From Myoxocephalus aenaeus (Eukaryota > Chordata > Actinopteri > Perciformes > Cottidae): DNA of 64,000 bases. The stretch is from NCBI GenBank assembly GCA_038501785.1, contig JBAMJR010000011.1:4725001-4789000 (forward strand), read 5' to 3'. The position numbers and the translations under genes were made by a program. The notes beneath the pieces are model-generated. The model was not told where the DNA came from. It ran no database searches and worked only from the letters and a program-made list of their open reading frames with translations. Shown piece after piece: positions 13,272 through 27,216 of this stretch; the stretch's first letter is position 1; every line of letters begins with the position of its first letter.

Positions 13272-14330
13272 ACGCCTAATCTTTTTTCCCATGCAGAGTG
13301 ACAGAAGCCAAAGGATAAATTGGCCGCTGGCACCACAAATACGTCTTTTCAATTTGGGGATAGTACCAATACGAGATCTAAAAAGAACACCCAAAAAGCT
13401 TACGCTCATCATATCAACCGGGGCTTTTCAACTAGGGGTCAAAGGTGGCCCTCAGATAAAGTGCCATACAAGAGATCAGTGGGGCCGGGCCTTCTACACC
13501 TAATAAAAGCACTCACGGTGTTAATAGTGATACATTTCTTGATCAGAAGTGTTGGCACTTCTTCTTTCTTACCCTTTGATGTGTTTTTTTACCCCTTCTC
13601 ATTTCTTCTCCAACAACACCTCTTCTCTCTCCTCCTCTCCAATGGATGAAACCTCTTTTTGTTGTGGCTCAAGCTGCATCTTATTGTCTCTGTCACGGGT
13701 GCTTTGTCTTACCAAGGCCTGCTGCACCCACAGAAAAGCAGGGGAGGGCTTCATCAAAGCTCCGGCGAGATGGACTCAACAACAGTGGATTAAGGTCTTC
13801 TGCATGATAAAGTCCCTACCTAGGGGTGGAATTAACTTAATATGTGAAAGAATGTTATTGAGAGGGAATAAAGTGCCAAAAAGCTCTGTCATTCTCTTCG
13901 TAATGTCCTAATCCAACGCCTGACACAGAGACCTTGGGCCGGAGTTTGTTAATCACAGAGATGCCCATCTGTATTGCCTGTCCTTTAAGCTATTTAAACT
14001 TCGCCTAAACTCAATTATTGTCCCTGGGAGACCAAAATGGCAAATTAAGCTACGTGAAAGGGTATTCGACCAGGGGGAAAAAGGAATCCTGGCCTTAAAG
14101 CGGGGAGATGTCAACGCAGCCAATTTAAGTACAGCTAAACAGATTAGAGGCGGAATCTATAGACCTGAAAAACAACGTGACAATGAGTTAAAGAGAGGAG
14201 TAATCTCACTTTCAAAGCATCCTCTAAACTGTTAAGCAACCTAATCATGGAGGATCTGACGGACTGTGCCCCGGCATATATTTCTCTATTTACTGCTCAC
14301 ACTTGGCTAAGATCACTGAAGGCCTTAGAT
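13272..14330. other. Intergenic low-repeat block, strong candidate regulatory element
   Basis: Roughly 13850-14310 is notably free of simple and interspersed repeats and has intermediate GC. It contains several TAAT/TTAA-type cores (GTTAATCAC, TCAATTATTG, AATTAAGC, CAGATTAGAGG). This composition resembles conserved non-coding elements near developmental genes. Conservation itself was not tested. Confidence 0.35.
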
Positions 14331-14952
14331 ATCCGAGGGATGTACTGACTGTGGACGGCATTTATTCTCACCGCCGGCATGACTCATCTGATAGCTGATC
14401 GTAGACAGACTTTGAAACAACTCTTGTTAAATCAAATGTCCTTAATGCGAGTGATGCAAATACATTTACTATATATTAAAAAATGTTGTGATGTAAAAAC
14501 ACTGGTAAAAATGAAACACTAGCTTCTAGAAACGAGTTACATGGATATATATATATATATATGAATATACATAATTATATATATATATAAAAATGTATCC
14601 ATACTGTTTTATTTACTCATGTATAGTGAGAGACAACTGGTTATAATTGTCAGTATTATCAATATATTATTTTTAATGTAGAGAAAATATTTTATCCATA
14701 AGATTACACTATTGCATTTTCTTCTTTTTGGATACTTAATTCCTAATAATTACATATAGTATCAATACCAGTACCCTTGATACTGATATAGAGTATTTCT
14801 TTTGAAACCCATCATGTGAATGGAAGCTATGTGTGTGCGTGTCCCACTGGTTAGCTAATTGCCAGCACACTGCCCAGCACTCATACAGCAGTTCATGCTG
14901 ATAACGGCATCCCCCGATCCACAGTGGCAGGACACATAACGGCCACTCTCTA
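14331..14952. other. AT-rich intergenic stretch with imperfect TA palindrome
   Basis: Two TA-rich tracts (about 14545-14562 and 14578-14590) are bounded by ATGGATA and TATCCAT, so the segment could fold back on itself. There is no gene. Confidence 0.4.
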
Positions 14953-15210
14953 TTCCTAGTTTCAAGTCTTCTTCAATACAGCCTGATGCTCATTTAGTAA
15001 ATTATGGTCGCATTTAGAGTCAAATAGACCACACAGCAAGATGTGCTTTAGGGCGGGGCTACCTTATTACTGAAAGGACGCTACCACTGCGTTGTCCTGT
15101 CTGGGGCTTTACATTAAACCATTTCAGTTGATGAAAGTTAATTGTAGTATTTTGCCTGCATAAAATTGTTTTATTCAGCGCTTGGTTCGTTTGGCTTGGT
15201 TGCAAAAGAC
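14953..15210 (-). repeat. Teleost interspersed repeat, family A (partial, reverse orientation)
   Basis: It shares TAGTTTCAAGTCTTCTTCAA, TTAGTAAATTATGG, GAGTCAAATAGACCA and GCTTTAGGGCGGGGCTACC with the reverse complement of the copy at 48372-48995. Confidence 0.65.
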
Positions 15211-16679
15211 CAATCGCTTTAGAAAATAAAGTAAATAAAGTACTGATTGCAAGTATTGTTCTAAAAGGTATCCATTACCGAAATCCAGCCCCAATATCCT
15301 CACGATGAAGCTTCACCAATTGGGGGAAAAAATAACGAGTGGCGGAAAAACAATGTAGATAATGTACTTAGCAAGGGCACGCTGTAAAGCAGATTGTTTC
15401 AACATCATGGCGTCAGATCACCTGAACTGCAGGTGTGTAAAGAGGGTGTGTTGGCTCAGCTCGATTCCCAACACTCCAAAGTGCAAAGCGACCACGAACA
15501 AATTTGATGCAATATCACATTCAGCAAAGCATATGAACAAGAAATCCACGCGACAACAGCTCTGTTCCATATGCGGCCTAAATGTCCCTTCATTTCAGCC
15601 GCGTGGTCAAGTGAAAGCGCCGCGGCCGAGGCAAACGGACTCACTTTGTGGCACGCAATCACGCCACATTTGCTTTGGACGCGGTTTTAAAGTCAAGCGA
15701 ACACTTAAATGGGAGCATTTGCGCGGCGAGCTGGAGACGTGCCGGCCTTTGTCAAACCATCCGTCCAAAATGGCCAAACGCACTCGAGTCTGAAAGACGC
15801 CTGCCGCCGCCGCCGCTCCCTTCCCTTCCAATAAGCGCGATCTGCACACTCTGTCATGCGGGGAGTGAATGCCAAAGGACTGTGCAGAACTCCGGAGAGG
15901 CTCGCGCTTCTCCCCGCGATACCGCTCAACAAACTGTAAACAGGCAGACTAACAAGGTTTGCCACACCATGAATCACGCGTTTGCCGGCGAGAGAAGAAA
16001 TGCGACTCGTCCATGCAGCGCTGATGTGGATTCATCAGGGCCCATACGTGCAGACAGGGATGGTGAAATTAGATGACCACGGCGAATGTATTTAATAGCT
16101 CTGGAATAGCCGTGGTGTCCAAATATGTCTTTGCATTCCTTTTGGTTTTCTATTCTCTGGGTGTGACAGGCGCCCGCTTTTCTCACCTCTAACTCCAAAC
16201 CATATATATACCTTCTGATTATGGTGTCAAAAGGAGCACAAACACGCTTCCTGTGCTTCTGTGTTCCGGCGGAAAATCCCGGCGAACAGGTCGGAGCGAG
16301 CCGTCACGCCAGTGTGCACATCCAGTGAAGAGGATGCTTCCACTGACATGCTGTATGGAGACATTAACCTGGCCAACCGTCGTGCCAATGGTGAAAGCTC
16401 CTGAATAAAAAGGAGGACACGATTGTCACAGCGCGTTTGCTCCCTTTGCTTCTCTTGTCTGAGCCATAAGGCCCTCGCAGAGCGGGGAAGAGAGGGGATA
16501 AAAAACCACAAAGAGGGGACTCTCTAATGAAACCAGAGGCTGCTGGACACGCTTAACGGGACCAGGGGTTAATTCTGCAGCATCAACTTAAACATCTCCG
16601 GGTTCTTTAGAAGAAAAAAATTAAACAGGCTTATTTTTATGCTACACAGGTTCTAGAAATTTCGATATTTCCATCGTAT
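15211..16679. other. Intergenic, comparatively GC-rich, no gene seen
   Basis: About 15360-16100 has raised GC and CpG with several overlapping open frames of 68 to 143 codons in four frames. None has a recognisable domain or splice-consistent partner. It may be a CpG-rich regulatory block. Confidence 0.3.
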
Positions 16680-17430
16680 AGCTAGGGGAGACACGCTAAA
16701 ACATTGTTTTTCATCCACCTGTCAATTTTGCGATTTTAGGCTGTTTCGGTGCCATAACTGCCTGTCTTCTTTCAGGCAAGTGGAGCGAATACATCCAAAA
16801 TACACATTTAGGTGTTTATTTTACTACTTAATAAAATGATCTTAAAGTCACCAAAAGTTACCATAAGATAATGCCTAACTTGCATATTTAAACACACAAT
16901 TGCAGAAAACTTGTAATAGAAGAAATCGTCTTCATGTTATCAATCAGCTGGGGATGTTTCATGGTGATACTGTCATATATATTTATACATCTTTTAGGAT
17001 GTGTTCTCACTCCTAGCCAGAAATCTCCACTTCAGTACCACTTATATAAACACCCAACTTTCCAGGTTCCTTCCTATCTACATTCTGCAGGTTTTTATAA
17101 AAAAAATGTCATTCATAGCCTGATTTACACAACATTTTATTCCTAAAAACATGGGGGGAAATTATTGTTTATGGCTGTTGCCAGTAATTTCAGATTTACA
17201 GATTGTTGCAGAGATAATTTTTTAATAACCTGGCATTATCCAACATTCAGATTTCCGGTCTGGAAATGTATGCAAATGAATGCACATTTAGTAAGATAAT
17301 GCCTCCTTTGCATATTTAAACCTAATTTTCTGAAACTTTGTAATAGAAAAAGTTATTGTCTTAATGTAAGTAATGAACTGGGGAAGTTTCATGGCGATAT
17401 GATATCTATTAGGTTTTTTTGTACCCAATT
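16680..17430 (+). repeat. Teleost interspersed repeat with internal direct duplication
   Basis: Two diverged copies of about 130 bp lie at about 16861-16990 and 17293-17420. They share AAGATAATGCC, TTGCATATTTAAAC, CTTGTAATAGAA, GAACTGGGGAAGTTTCATGG-type text. The upstream part (GGTGCCATAACTGCC, AAAGTCACCAAAAGTTA) belongs to the same family as I recall it. It is non-coding. Confidence 0.55.
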
Positions 17431-19735
17431 CACCTTAACTACGCCACACATCTCTGCTCAAACAAGGAAGACAAACAATAGAGGAGTACTACATGTGTGT
17501 GAAAGTTGGCTGCTCTCCCCTCTGGATAAAGCTTTGAGCAAAAACACCACGGGCTATAAGAGATATGTGTGTCTGCTTAAGAGCAGAGCAAGTTTAATTA
17601 CTGTGAATAAAATGGTTACGCCATGTGGCCTAAAGGGAACGTTGCCGTTTCTACACCGAGTCTAAATGCTTCTTTATCACTACAACTTCTAATGCTTGAG
17701 AAAAAAAAAAGCAAAATCAATGAAAGCGTGAACATCTAATGCACTTCGAGAGTAGCCGGCTTTTATTTGAACAGCTTTTGCGAAAGTCACGCTTTCGTCC
17801 GATGCGTGCGTCCCAACTCCGGCCGCACCATGTGACGGTAGTCGGAGAAGCCTGGCCCTTGGCGTTCGATTCTGAGCACTTTCCCCAAGTATGGATCACC
17901 CGCTTGCCCTCCAGTCCCGGAGACGGCAAACATCAAATGCAGATCGAGCATGCAGAGGGGGAGGGCGACGATGTCAAAGATTATGCAAAAATGAAAACGC
18001 AGCACGCGATTCTGCTGTTTACGCCACATTCCGCAACTTATGTGTCTGCTCGTGAGGACTGTGATTAAAGAGATAAAATAGGGTTTGAGGGCTGGACGGG
18101 GTAGAGAGTGGAGCTAACAGAAAAGAAGAAATGACCTTAGGATAGTCAAGACGGGGAAGAAAGCACACATCTCTAACTGACCACTCACGCTCCATCAGAA
18201 TCATATTTTTTCCACTTCATGCTTGGTTTGCCAATGAACCCCCCCTCCCTCTGTAAACAAAACACATATTTGCACAGAAAATTACAGATACAAGGAGATG
18301 TGCGCTTTACACTCAATGCTTTGGACACCGCGGATCCTCCAAATGGAGCAAAACAAGGGCCTTTATATCTAGTTACGGACAAAGTGCACTTCAGCACGGC
18401 TAAGTGGTTTCCAGAGGGGGGCAGGGGACGGAGGTGGAGCCGAGATCCGTTTTGACATTTCTTGCAACGAGATTCTGCGGGACAGAGGACACGGGGACAG
18501 ATGCGAATACTGCCCGAGACAAGCTTTAAAGAGCATTAAACAAATACACTTTGGAATTCAAACCAAAAGGGTGTCACAAATGCATCCGCCGAGACGACCG
18601 CGGTGGGACACCGGAGGAGTTCTTGACGTTTATAGGTTATAATGCGGCCCCCTTGTTGAACGGTCCGGGCCGCCGCCGGAACACATGGCGCTGCCGCGGG
18701 AAGGGAATCGCATCCGACATGTATATATTCCGACTGCAATTTATAAATAGCTTAATAAATGTTGTGCTCTCCCGCGCCACAATGCTAGCACTGTGGGAAT
18801 AAACGAGAGGAGACATTTGCCCTCTGTCTCTTCGGCCCACGAAGAGAGGAGAGTTGTTAGTAATTATACTTGCGTATGGTATGGAAGGTTGGAGGTGACC
18901 GTTCAACTCAGATCTGGATCTGAATCTTTTTAGATCCATCGTCATATTTGCACACATTTAACAATAAATGCATAAGAACAACAAATCAATTTCTTTGAGT
19001 TTCTGTGTCAAAATTCAATCATCTTTTCGTTCCGTCAAACAAAACATACTTGCGTGAGCTAGTGCCGACCAATTTCCATAAAAAATACCACTACATCCAT
19101 CATCAATCAATCAATCAATCTGCCACTTTTAGCAACAGATGTGTGTAGAGCGCTCTGACCTCGCCCACTTATAAGCGGTTTAATTAAATGCTAAGGATTT
19201 GATTTATTATACATTTCCAACACAACAGAACAGTCCCTGACATACGACCTCCGAAAACAAAGCACATGACAAGCTCCTCCCCCCCAAAAAAACAGTAAGA
19301 ATAGTACTAATAGTTTAGCTAGTAGCTAGTACATTTACGAACATATATGCACGCACACAGACAAACACACATATGCATCTACATATACATAGCCATCTAA
19401 ATACAAATACATACGCACATACTTTTACAAATGCACTCAAAAAGGAGTATTAGTAAAGGGGAGGGAAAAACCTTTATAAATAAAATAAATACATTTAAAT
19501 AATCTATACAATACATATATTTAATTTAAAAAAATCGAAATAAAGTAAAATAGAATTAAATAAATAAATAAGTAGAAACATTCATATCGTTCGTACCGTT
19601 CATTCGTATCGAGGCAGGATTAGTTAGTCCTGGTAGTAAAGCACAGTTTTGTTACAACAATCCATCTTGATTGTTCAAGCATTTAGCTCTAATGTAACAG
19701 GTCCATCTTCGTAAAACATGTCTATTGTAGGTGTA
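17431..19735. other. Intergenic, no gene seen
   Basis: About 17720-18960 is low in repeats with moderate GC. Open frames up to 109 codons overlap on both strands without recognisable domains. A (CAAT)n run sits at about 19099-19120 and an AT-rich low-complexity stretch at 19320-19580. Confidence 0.3.
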
Positions 19736-21760
19736 CACTGTAACAAGATAACAGTAGAATTTACATTAACTTGCTGGCAGCAATTATCAAGTAAGTAGCT
19801 GTAATATATTTCACAGTATGCTTACTGTCAAATTAATCACAGTACTGTTTACAGCAAATCCCAGTTAACTGTAACAGGCATCACTGTATTCATTGTAATA
19901 CTGTAAATGAATAACAGTAAAATAATTGCATACTGCAAAATGAAGACGCAGTTTTTTTCAACAAAAGTCATTCATTTTAATATTTCAACATTTTAAATAC
20001 AAATTTAACATTTAGTTTTTAGTTTGTAAAACAAAAAGGTTTTGTAAACAACAACAACAAAATTATGGTATTCTTGAACATACAACATTTTAAATGTTCC
20101 TCTTTCTTCAAGTTACTATGACAATTTAAACATGTTTTAAAGTAATTTGACAGTAAACAGTAATATTCAAGCACTGGAAGCAATACAATATTCAGGTTAA
20201 GGGGGAAATGTATAAAAACTATTTGAACTGAAAAATTTCAAACAATAAAATGTCCATGACTGACGTTATTGTTATTGTATTGCACTGGAATCCTCTCCCT
20301 GGGCGGTCGGCTTCTCCATGAACTGGAGTCTTCTTCCAGGGCAGGAGTCCTCTTCCCTGCAGTGGAAGGACAGAGAGACATTCGTTACCGATTCCCATTA
20401 GAAATACCACAATATGTTTCTACTACTGACGATGTCAGCCTGTGTTGTGTTGTTTCTGGTACTGGGACGTTACCAAGCATGATGAGCCTTGGAGCGCTCA
20501 GCAGGGACACCTGGGCCTCAACATCAGCCTGGGTGGAGGTTTCCTGCAACACAAAATAAACAGGCAATAGTACCGTATTTATTAGGAGAGACACGAAAGA
20601 AATCCTTACTTTGATGTTGGGAGAGGAGGGGGGAACGTGATCAGCAATTTTATATGTGCAAATGCCTAGTGTGGAGGATATTATAAGGTCTTGAGGCAAT
20701 CCGATGTAAAACACAATATTTATGATTGATCAAAGTTGTAAATCGGTCAGATTAGACCCGAACCCGACAGGAGGGTTAAGGTAGCAACAATGTATCCAAC
20801 GTTATACTAGCTGTTGCAGTCTGCCCTGCCATGTAGCGTTAGCTCAGAAAACACACGACATGTTGTGCTGTCTGACCTGTTGTGGCGTTCTGGTTCACTC
20901 ACAACGTTCTGGTTCACCTTCAGTGGTGCTCGGTAACGTTACCCACGTCACGTGGTGCCGCACGGTAGCTAGCAAGAGAGAAAAGAGTCAAAACTTCTCC
21001 AAACGGAGCTAGCCTTAGCTAACTAGCGCACCAACACACAGACACACACACATACACGACGGCGTCACACACAAACGATTCCAATTAATTTACAAGTTAC
21101 ACTAAACACATGCCATGTATCAACTATATGAAGCCAAATGATTTATATCACAACTTAATAATACATTTTGGTAATATTAGTAACACTAACGTTAGCTTAC
21201 TAGTGCAGGAAAGTGTGTCCTTACTTCCCTCTTAAAGTCACGTAACGTTACACGGTGACTTTACTTGAGAATACTGTGCTGTCTGTAATTAATGTACATT
21301 TGCAAAATGCCTGGCAAAAAGGAAATATGAAGGAATAATAATGAGCTTCGCTACCTTGCTGTTGCTGAAGTTGAAGTCTGGACTCTGGTCAGAAATGTTG
21401 TAGCTCTTGCTCCAAAATTGTGTCGAGAGAAGCAAGTGTCCATCGGCACACAACATTATCGTCTACGGTCATCATTTATGTAACGCAACAGAGGTATAAC
21501 AATGTTGTTTTTCCCCTCTGTCTGCGTGAACTAACATTTGTGTTGAAAATAATGTTAAAACGGATTATGGTGTATTGCTGAAAAAGGAAAATCCGCTCAA
21601 AATTACTGTATTGTGATTCACAGCAACATTTATTTACAGTAAGACTCACCCGGGAATGAATTTTGACCATGATGCATTGCAGATCTACAGCAACATGCTG
21701 TATAGGAGTTCTACAGTAAGAATATGGCCAGTATACAGTAATATTACTGTGAAAACTCCC
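19736..21760. mobile_element. CACTA (EnSpm)-like non-autonomous element, right end truncated
   Basis: The left end starts CACTGTAACAAG. Both terminal regions are packed with alternating ACTGTAA and TTACAGT motifs (19736-19930 and 21600-21750), a pattern I associate with fish EnSpm/CACTA elements. The right end stops within CTGTGAAAACTCC, before the expected CAGTG terminus, where a LINE-type tail begins. The interior has no transposase I can recognise. Confidence 0.45.
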
Positions 21761-21761
21761 T

Positions 21762-21890
21762 CTTATTATTATTTTTATTGCACTCTGTTTCATGTTTATC
21801 GTTCAATGTTTTTTGTTAAATGTTTTGCACCATTCCTTGTATGTGTAAACTTACTTGGCAATAAATGGTTCTCATCCTGATTGATTGTTA
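21762..21890 (+). mobile_element. LINE-type 3' tail fragment
   Basis: The text TTTTATTGCACTCTG, then TTTTGCACC, then ACTTGGCAATAAATGG and TCATCCTGATTGATTG looks like the 3' end of a fish LINE, with an AATAAA-type signal and a short decayed repeat tail. It abuts the broken right end of the CACTA-like element. Confidence 0.5.
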
Positions 21891-23054
21891 ACCGTACATC
21901 GCTCAAGTATTCCATTTCGGGAACATGTCAAAATACAGAAGCTAAAGACGCTTTTTTTTTTGCTTGGACTTAAATAGAAAATGAAGTGAAGAAGCAAAGT
22001 TATTCATCTGTACTCGCTAAAAGGAGAAGCAGGCTCACTTCTCAACATTACCTCTCAGCTCAAGACAGCGGTGAAAGAGCCAGTGATGGGAAAAGGTCAA
22101 TTAGCTTATTAGAGCCTATTCGGGTAAAGGTGCTGTTGACATGCAATATTCCTCCCAGAGCTCTGAGTTGACAGCGTGCTTACATTCAGTAACATTTTGT
22201 AATTTACACTAAAGCTTAATGTGAAACTTGCAGTCCAGCGGCGAGATATGCAGACAGATTAAGACGCTTAAATAAAATGGGCCGTATACAGTGTATGCCG
22301 ACCAGCCTGTAGGGCTTTAATTCATCTCATCACCGATGGGACAGCCACTGAGATCCACAGGTCAAACCTCAACAGCCTCTAACACACCAGGAATAAATTG
22401 TGGCAAGGTGAAGAAAAGCAGAAAAAACACACAATTGGAAAAAAATACCTGCTGGCGTGGGCTGCAGAGAGGTCAGCTCATTGATACCGCCGGCCTGTCA
22501 ACCGTGTTCTTTTGTTGAAACAAGTCCAGTCCCCGGGGTCACTGCAGGGCTGCCACTGCCCGTCGACATCTGTGTTACCTTTACAGCGCCAGCCTCCGGT
22601 ACACGGACTTGAGACAATTTCTGGCTTCCCCTTTGCCAACAGTCATTGCTTATTCGCTATTGTTAGGACAATTCTTCAAATGCACTGATCCTATTAAATT
22701 ATGTATGCTATATCACTTATTATTTGTTTGTTTCATAATGCGTTGAGGTCCAACCAGCCTGAAGCAGGTACATGAACGAGCTTAGGTTCATGAACTTAGT
22801 TACATGAACTTAGGTTATGTCAGTAGTATCATTAGAACCACAGAACAATGATTGTTGAAACGTTTTACACTTCAATATACATTTTACCTCATCTCAAATT
22901 CGTGTTTTTGAAATGTACTGATCAAAAAAGTGTAATAAATGTGTAATAAATGAATTAATTGGTCCATAAACATAACCCACCACTACTCCCTTTTAAGGGC
23001 AAATATGTACGGTGTATAAAGTATCATAAAAGTATCATAAAACTAGTCTCATAT
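21891..23054. other. Intergenic, no gene seen
   Basis: About 21980-22660 is low in repeats and could hold regulatory sequence. The remainder is AT-rich. No coding evidence. Confidence 0.3.
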
Positions 23055-23545
23055 GGATGCTTGGTCAGGACTTTTTAACGCCTTTTCCCCATAAGGGCCA
23101 GACCGGTCCAATAGACTTCAACGCGTGGTTAAAAATAAGTATGTTTGTTACGTAAGTACCGTAAAAACTTTAAGTTACGTTAGTTAAGTACATTACGCTA
23201 CGTAACCAACGTTGGTTGAAATAAGTCAATGTTGACTTTTTGTTGTCCCACAGGACACGAACAGCGGTCCACTGGGTAAAAGTCCTATGTTTGTTTACTG
23301 ACTTTTATACTACGTCACCCAAATTCATCCTTTACCTCTGTCATAATTACTACAGCCACTAGCGTGGTACCTGGACGCGTATGGCCACTGACCAAGATGC
23401 CGTATTCTAGAACTCGCTAGTAAAGTATGTGATGCTAATTAATATTGTATCGCACTCTGTGCATCTGTGTTAGTACTTCCTGTTGTTATTGTGACACTTA
23501 AATTTCTCAGCAAGGAATAATATAAAGTTCATCTTATCTTATCCT
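23055..23545 (+). repeat. Teleost interspersed repeat with LINE/SINE-like tail
   Basis: It reads from GCTTGGTCAGGACTTTTTAA through GTCCCACAGGACACGAACAG and GGGTAAAAGTCCTATGTTTG to a tail AAAGTTCATCTTATCTTATC. The short-unit tail suggests a retroposon. The family is not identified. Confidence 0.45.
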
Positions 23546-24678
23546 TGTTGTCTCACTGTATGTTCATTGTATGCATCTTATTCTGATGTGATAACAATTC
23601 TAACTTGGTTTAGCGGGCCACGTCATCTTAAGAGGCATTTTCTTTCTGGTAAATTCCTAATAACTTCCATTTAAAGCAAGTTTCTGGAACATTAAGGCTC
23701 ACGTTTTTGTCATGTGTCATGTTTTTTACGATAGTAGCTACCAAAAGAACACAAAATAAAAAAATCCATTATTTAATTTTTTCAAAGGAAGGTGTCATCT
23801 TAATATAGATGTTGCCGTTCCGCTCGTGCTATGGGATGTAACACTAACGCAGGCAGCCAGGCCTGCTCCATCACGGCGTCTTCCTCTAATGAACAGTGAA
23901 ACGCTCCATTGACCAGGAGAAGGGCGGGCGCTGGTTTGAGACCGCAGCAGATCTGTCCACAACGCTAATGATCATTGCGGTTAAATCCAACTAATTAGCC
24001 ACATGCACGCCTGCTGAATGCGCTGCTGGTTTTTCCGGATACGCGACAAGAAACACTGAGCTGGTGGTTTCAAACGCGGAGACATCTTGCAAGTGCAAAA
24101 AAAAAAAGAAAAGAAGATTCCCCCCCTGAAGGCTCCCGTGGCCGCGTTCATGGCACCCAATATAAGTTAAAGACATTCTCATGCTCATGAGAGAGAGCAG
24201 GCAGTGTAATTTAAATTCTGTTGACATTTACTGTCAAGGGGTATTAATTCACAGGCATCCTCTGCTGCATGGGCTTACTCAGCACCAGCGGGCCGCGGGC
24301 CCTGGAGAAAGACACGCTCCCTTTACTGTACTCTTAGCAGATTTCCCCTTCAGACTGTTGCTGTGATCGGAGGCACATAACCCCAACCCCCAACCCATAG
24401 GTCAGCCTCTGCAAAACGCAGGGATATAGCCCCGGTGGAATGTCATATACACAGGTTGTGTCCTCTAAGCACAGAGACACCTTCCGACTGCATTTCAGGG
24501 GATGTGCCTCGCTCATCGTCCCGTGTCACAACACGGAGGATCCCGGCGTTTTTCTTCAGTGCTCCAGTTAAAGCGAAGGAAAATATCAACCCAGTTTGCT
24601 CGGTGTGAGATCTATTTCTGGTCAAACAGTGACTGGTATCTGGCTAAGCATCACAGTAATTTCCAGAGGGTGAAAGTG

Positions 24679-24711
<33 letters not shown>

Positions 24712-27027
24712 AAAAGCCCCACATCTATTAATCTGTTTATCTTCTCTTCGACGACTCCTGAAAATCATGTGGGGCATCACATTTTTTTAACAGATGGGGG
24801 AGGGGCATGGGGGAGAAAATGTCAATGAGATGTGACCTGATTTCTTATAAACTCTTTCTCCTGTTTACTCTATGGACGATATTGCCTCACGTTTTCTTCG
24901 ATTCATATTTACGTGTTGCTATGATATGTGCTCGCACAAAAAAAAAATCCTGCGTCCATGCTCGGATATTTTTTCCGCGTGCGCATGCACATTTAACCGT
25001 TGAAACAAAGTCCGTTGGACAGGGCGCGCTTGGTTTGGCTCCTGGCAATGACACAATCTCGAGTGAATAATGCGGCCCCAATCAGCAGATGATCCGCGGC
25101 TAAAAACTTGAGGGGAATATTGTGAGTGCGCCTTTGTGTGTAACAGAGAACACTTACTTATTTGCGCCGGGCTAATACATAATTACTATATTTAAGGAAT
25201 GGTGTGTTAGGGCGGGAATAAAATCCAGTGAGGAAAAATGTAAAGAGCATTGGAAAATGTCACATGAATATGCGCTAAATATTCCAGGATGCAGGACTAG
25301 CCAAGAAACAAGGAAATATTAAAAAGCTAACGCTGATAAAAGCTCTGTTTTTTGTTTTTTAAACTAACAATGGTGCATTGGGCTACTTTCATGCTCCTAA
25401 ATTAAAAGACTTATGAACATAAACCTTGTTTCTGCCGGTGCATTGTGACCTAAATGGAGGATTAAACTGTGTATAACAGAGCCTTTAACTGCCTGTGCTG
25501 GAGCTGTGACAGGTCCTTGGGAGATACACAGAGACTGCTTGCAACACATGTCATATATCATAGCTTCAATCTGTACCCCAACCACTACCTGCGAGCTACA
25601 AATGTGCACTTCTCCTGTCATTTCTGTAGAGACAGAAGAGGGGGTGGGGGAACAGGAGGGGGTTGTGAGCTAAAAACCAAATAGCTTTGCATTGTTTGTT
25701 TGTGTCTAGCCTACATTGTTTGGATCTGGAAGAAAAGGGGAAATGCTGTGATTTGAAAACATAACCATGCATTTACGTCGTGTGTTTTGTTTTGTTGTTA
25801 TTTTTTTTTTAAACCAGACTGATGCCTTTGGACTACATTTCTATCATGAACGCTGAATGCAATCGCTTGGATGTGCTGTGCAAATATAGTTTTGAGGAAT
25901 ACACATTATGCTACCGACCGTGTTGGAGGGGCTTGATCGTGTTTGGGAATTTGACAAAAAGCTGCTGACCTGCACAAATTGGTGCAGTCACGGGAAGTGA
26001 CGACGATTTTAATCAGTTATCCAGTTCATTTGCAAACGGTATTAGCATTAGAGTTATAATACAGTTGGATGATTTTAATAATAAATAAATAATTATCTTT
26101 GTAAGCTGTGCGTCCTATTATCACACCTGATTATTATTCCCCCAAAAATCTCTCTCAGAAATTAAACGCTTTATTTGAAAGAAAAATCTTTTAAAAAACT
26201 TATCTCATAAATATTAATTTCATCTCTTGGGGCTTTTCTGTTCAGACCACGGGCACTCCCTCGGACACGAGGCGTACAGTATGCATCACTTTCTCGATGT
26301 ACTCTTCGCTTCGGGGGAAACTGCATAAATTGTTTCTTGCTGATGTAATTTCATGTGTTAAATATTGTAATGTATAATAAACAAGCCCACATGCACGTCA
26401 GTAAATACTCTGCTGTGCTCGTAGTATGCTAAGTCTTAAAAGGCTGGTAATTTGGACACTACACACAACTACAACACTTTTGTTCGACACTTTGCCCGTT
26501 TATTTGCACTAAAGGGGTAACGTAAAGCTACAATGTGTCTGTCTACGGATTTCTACTGGAAATGGGCTGACAACCAGAAAGTTGTCAGGAATTACTCTGG
26601 ATTGCTTTGTTCTCTGTGTTGAAATGTTTCATATTAAATGTATATTCATGCGTAAATGTATAGGTCCTGTAAGAGTGGAAATACATCAGCAGCCAAGACC
26701 GGGTCCCAGGCAAAGCTATTTCAAAGCTAACGCCCAATAAAGCTAATTACCGGCTACATTGATCATCCTAAAAGTGGAGAGAGAAAAAATTACTGAAAGT
26801 ATAAAACTCTGTTTTGTATTTGTATGTTTTGTGTTTGTTTTTGTAACTTATCCTGTTTTTACCAGAGAAGGAAGAATCAGCTAATGCTAAGAAGGTGAAA
26901 TTAGGTCAGAGAGACAGTGGTGTATAACGTAACGTTACAGAGGTTTCCAAATATTTCATGTCGTTATTCAGAGACAGTCTAGATACAATCTTTTATTTCT
27001 TTATCACAGAAACTTTAGCAATCTGAT
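23546..27027. other. Intergenic, no gene seen
   Basis: It holds a (CA)n run at 24679-24707. The stretch 25080-25310 is low in repeats and includes ATGAATATGC at 25264-25273, an octamer-like POU motif. Stretches 23830-24030 and 25840-26000 are also low in repeats. Open frames up to 108 codons lack recognisable domains. Confidence 0.3.
24679..24707. repeat. (CA)n microsatellite
   Basis: An uninterrupted CA run followed by an A-run. Confidence 0.95.
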
Positions 27028-27035
27028 ATATATAT

Positions 27036-27216
27036 TAGTGCTGTCATATTAGCGTGTTATTAACGGCGTTAACGCAAACCAATTTTAACGCCGTCAATTT
27101 TATTAACGGCGTTAACGCATTTTAATTTTTCAATTCTTTTCTCGCGAGCGCCAAAACCGGAAGCAAAACATTATTAATCGATAATCGCGATTAAATATTT
27201 TAATCGTTTGACTGCA

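Noticed and set aside
15362..16076. Overlapping 143- and 142-codon plus frames
   Set aside because: They sit in a GC-raised region with few stops. There is no domain or splice structure.
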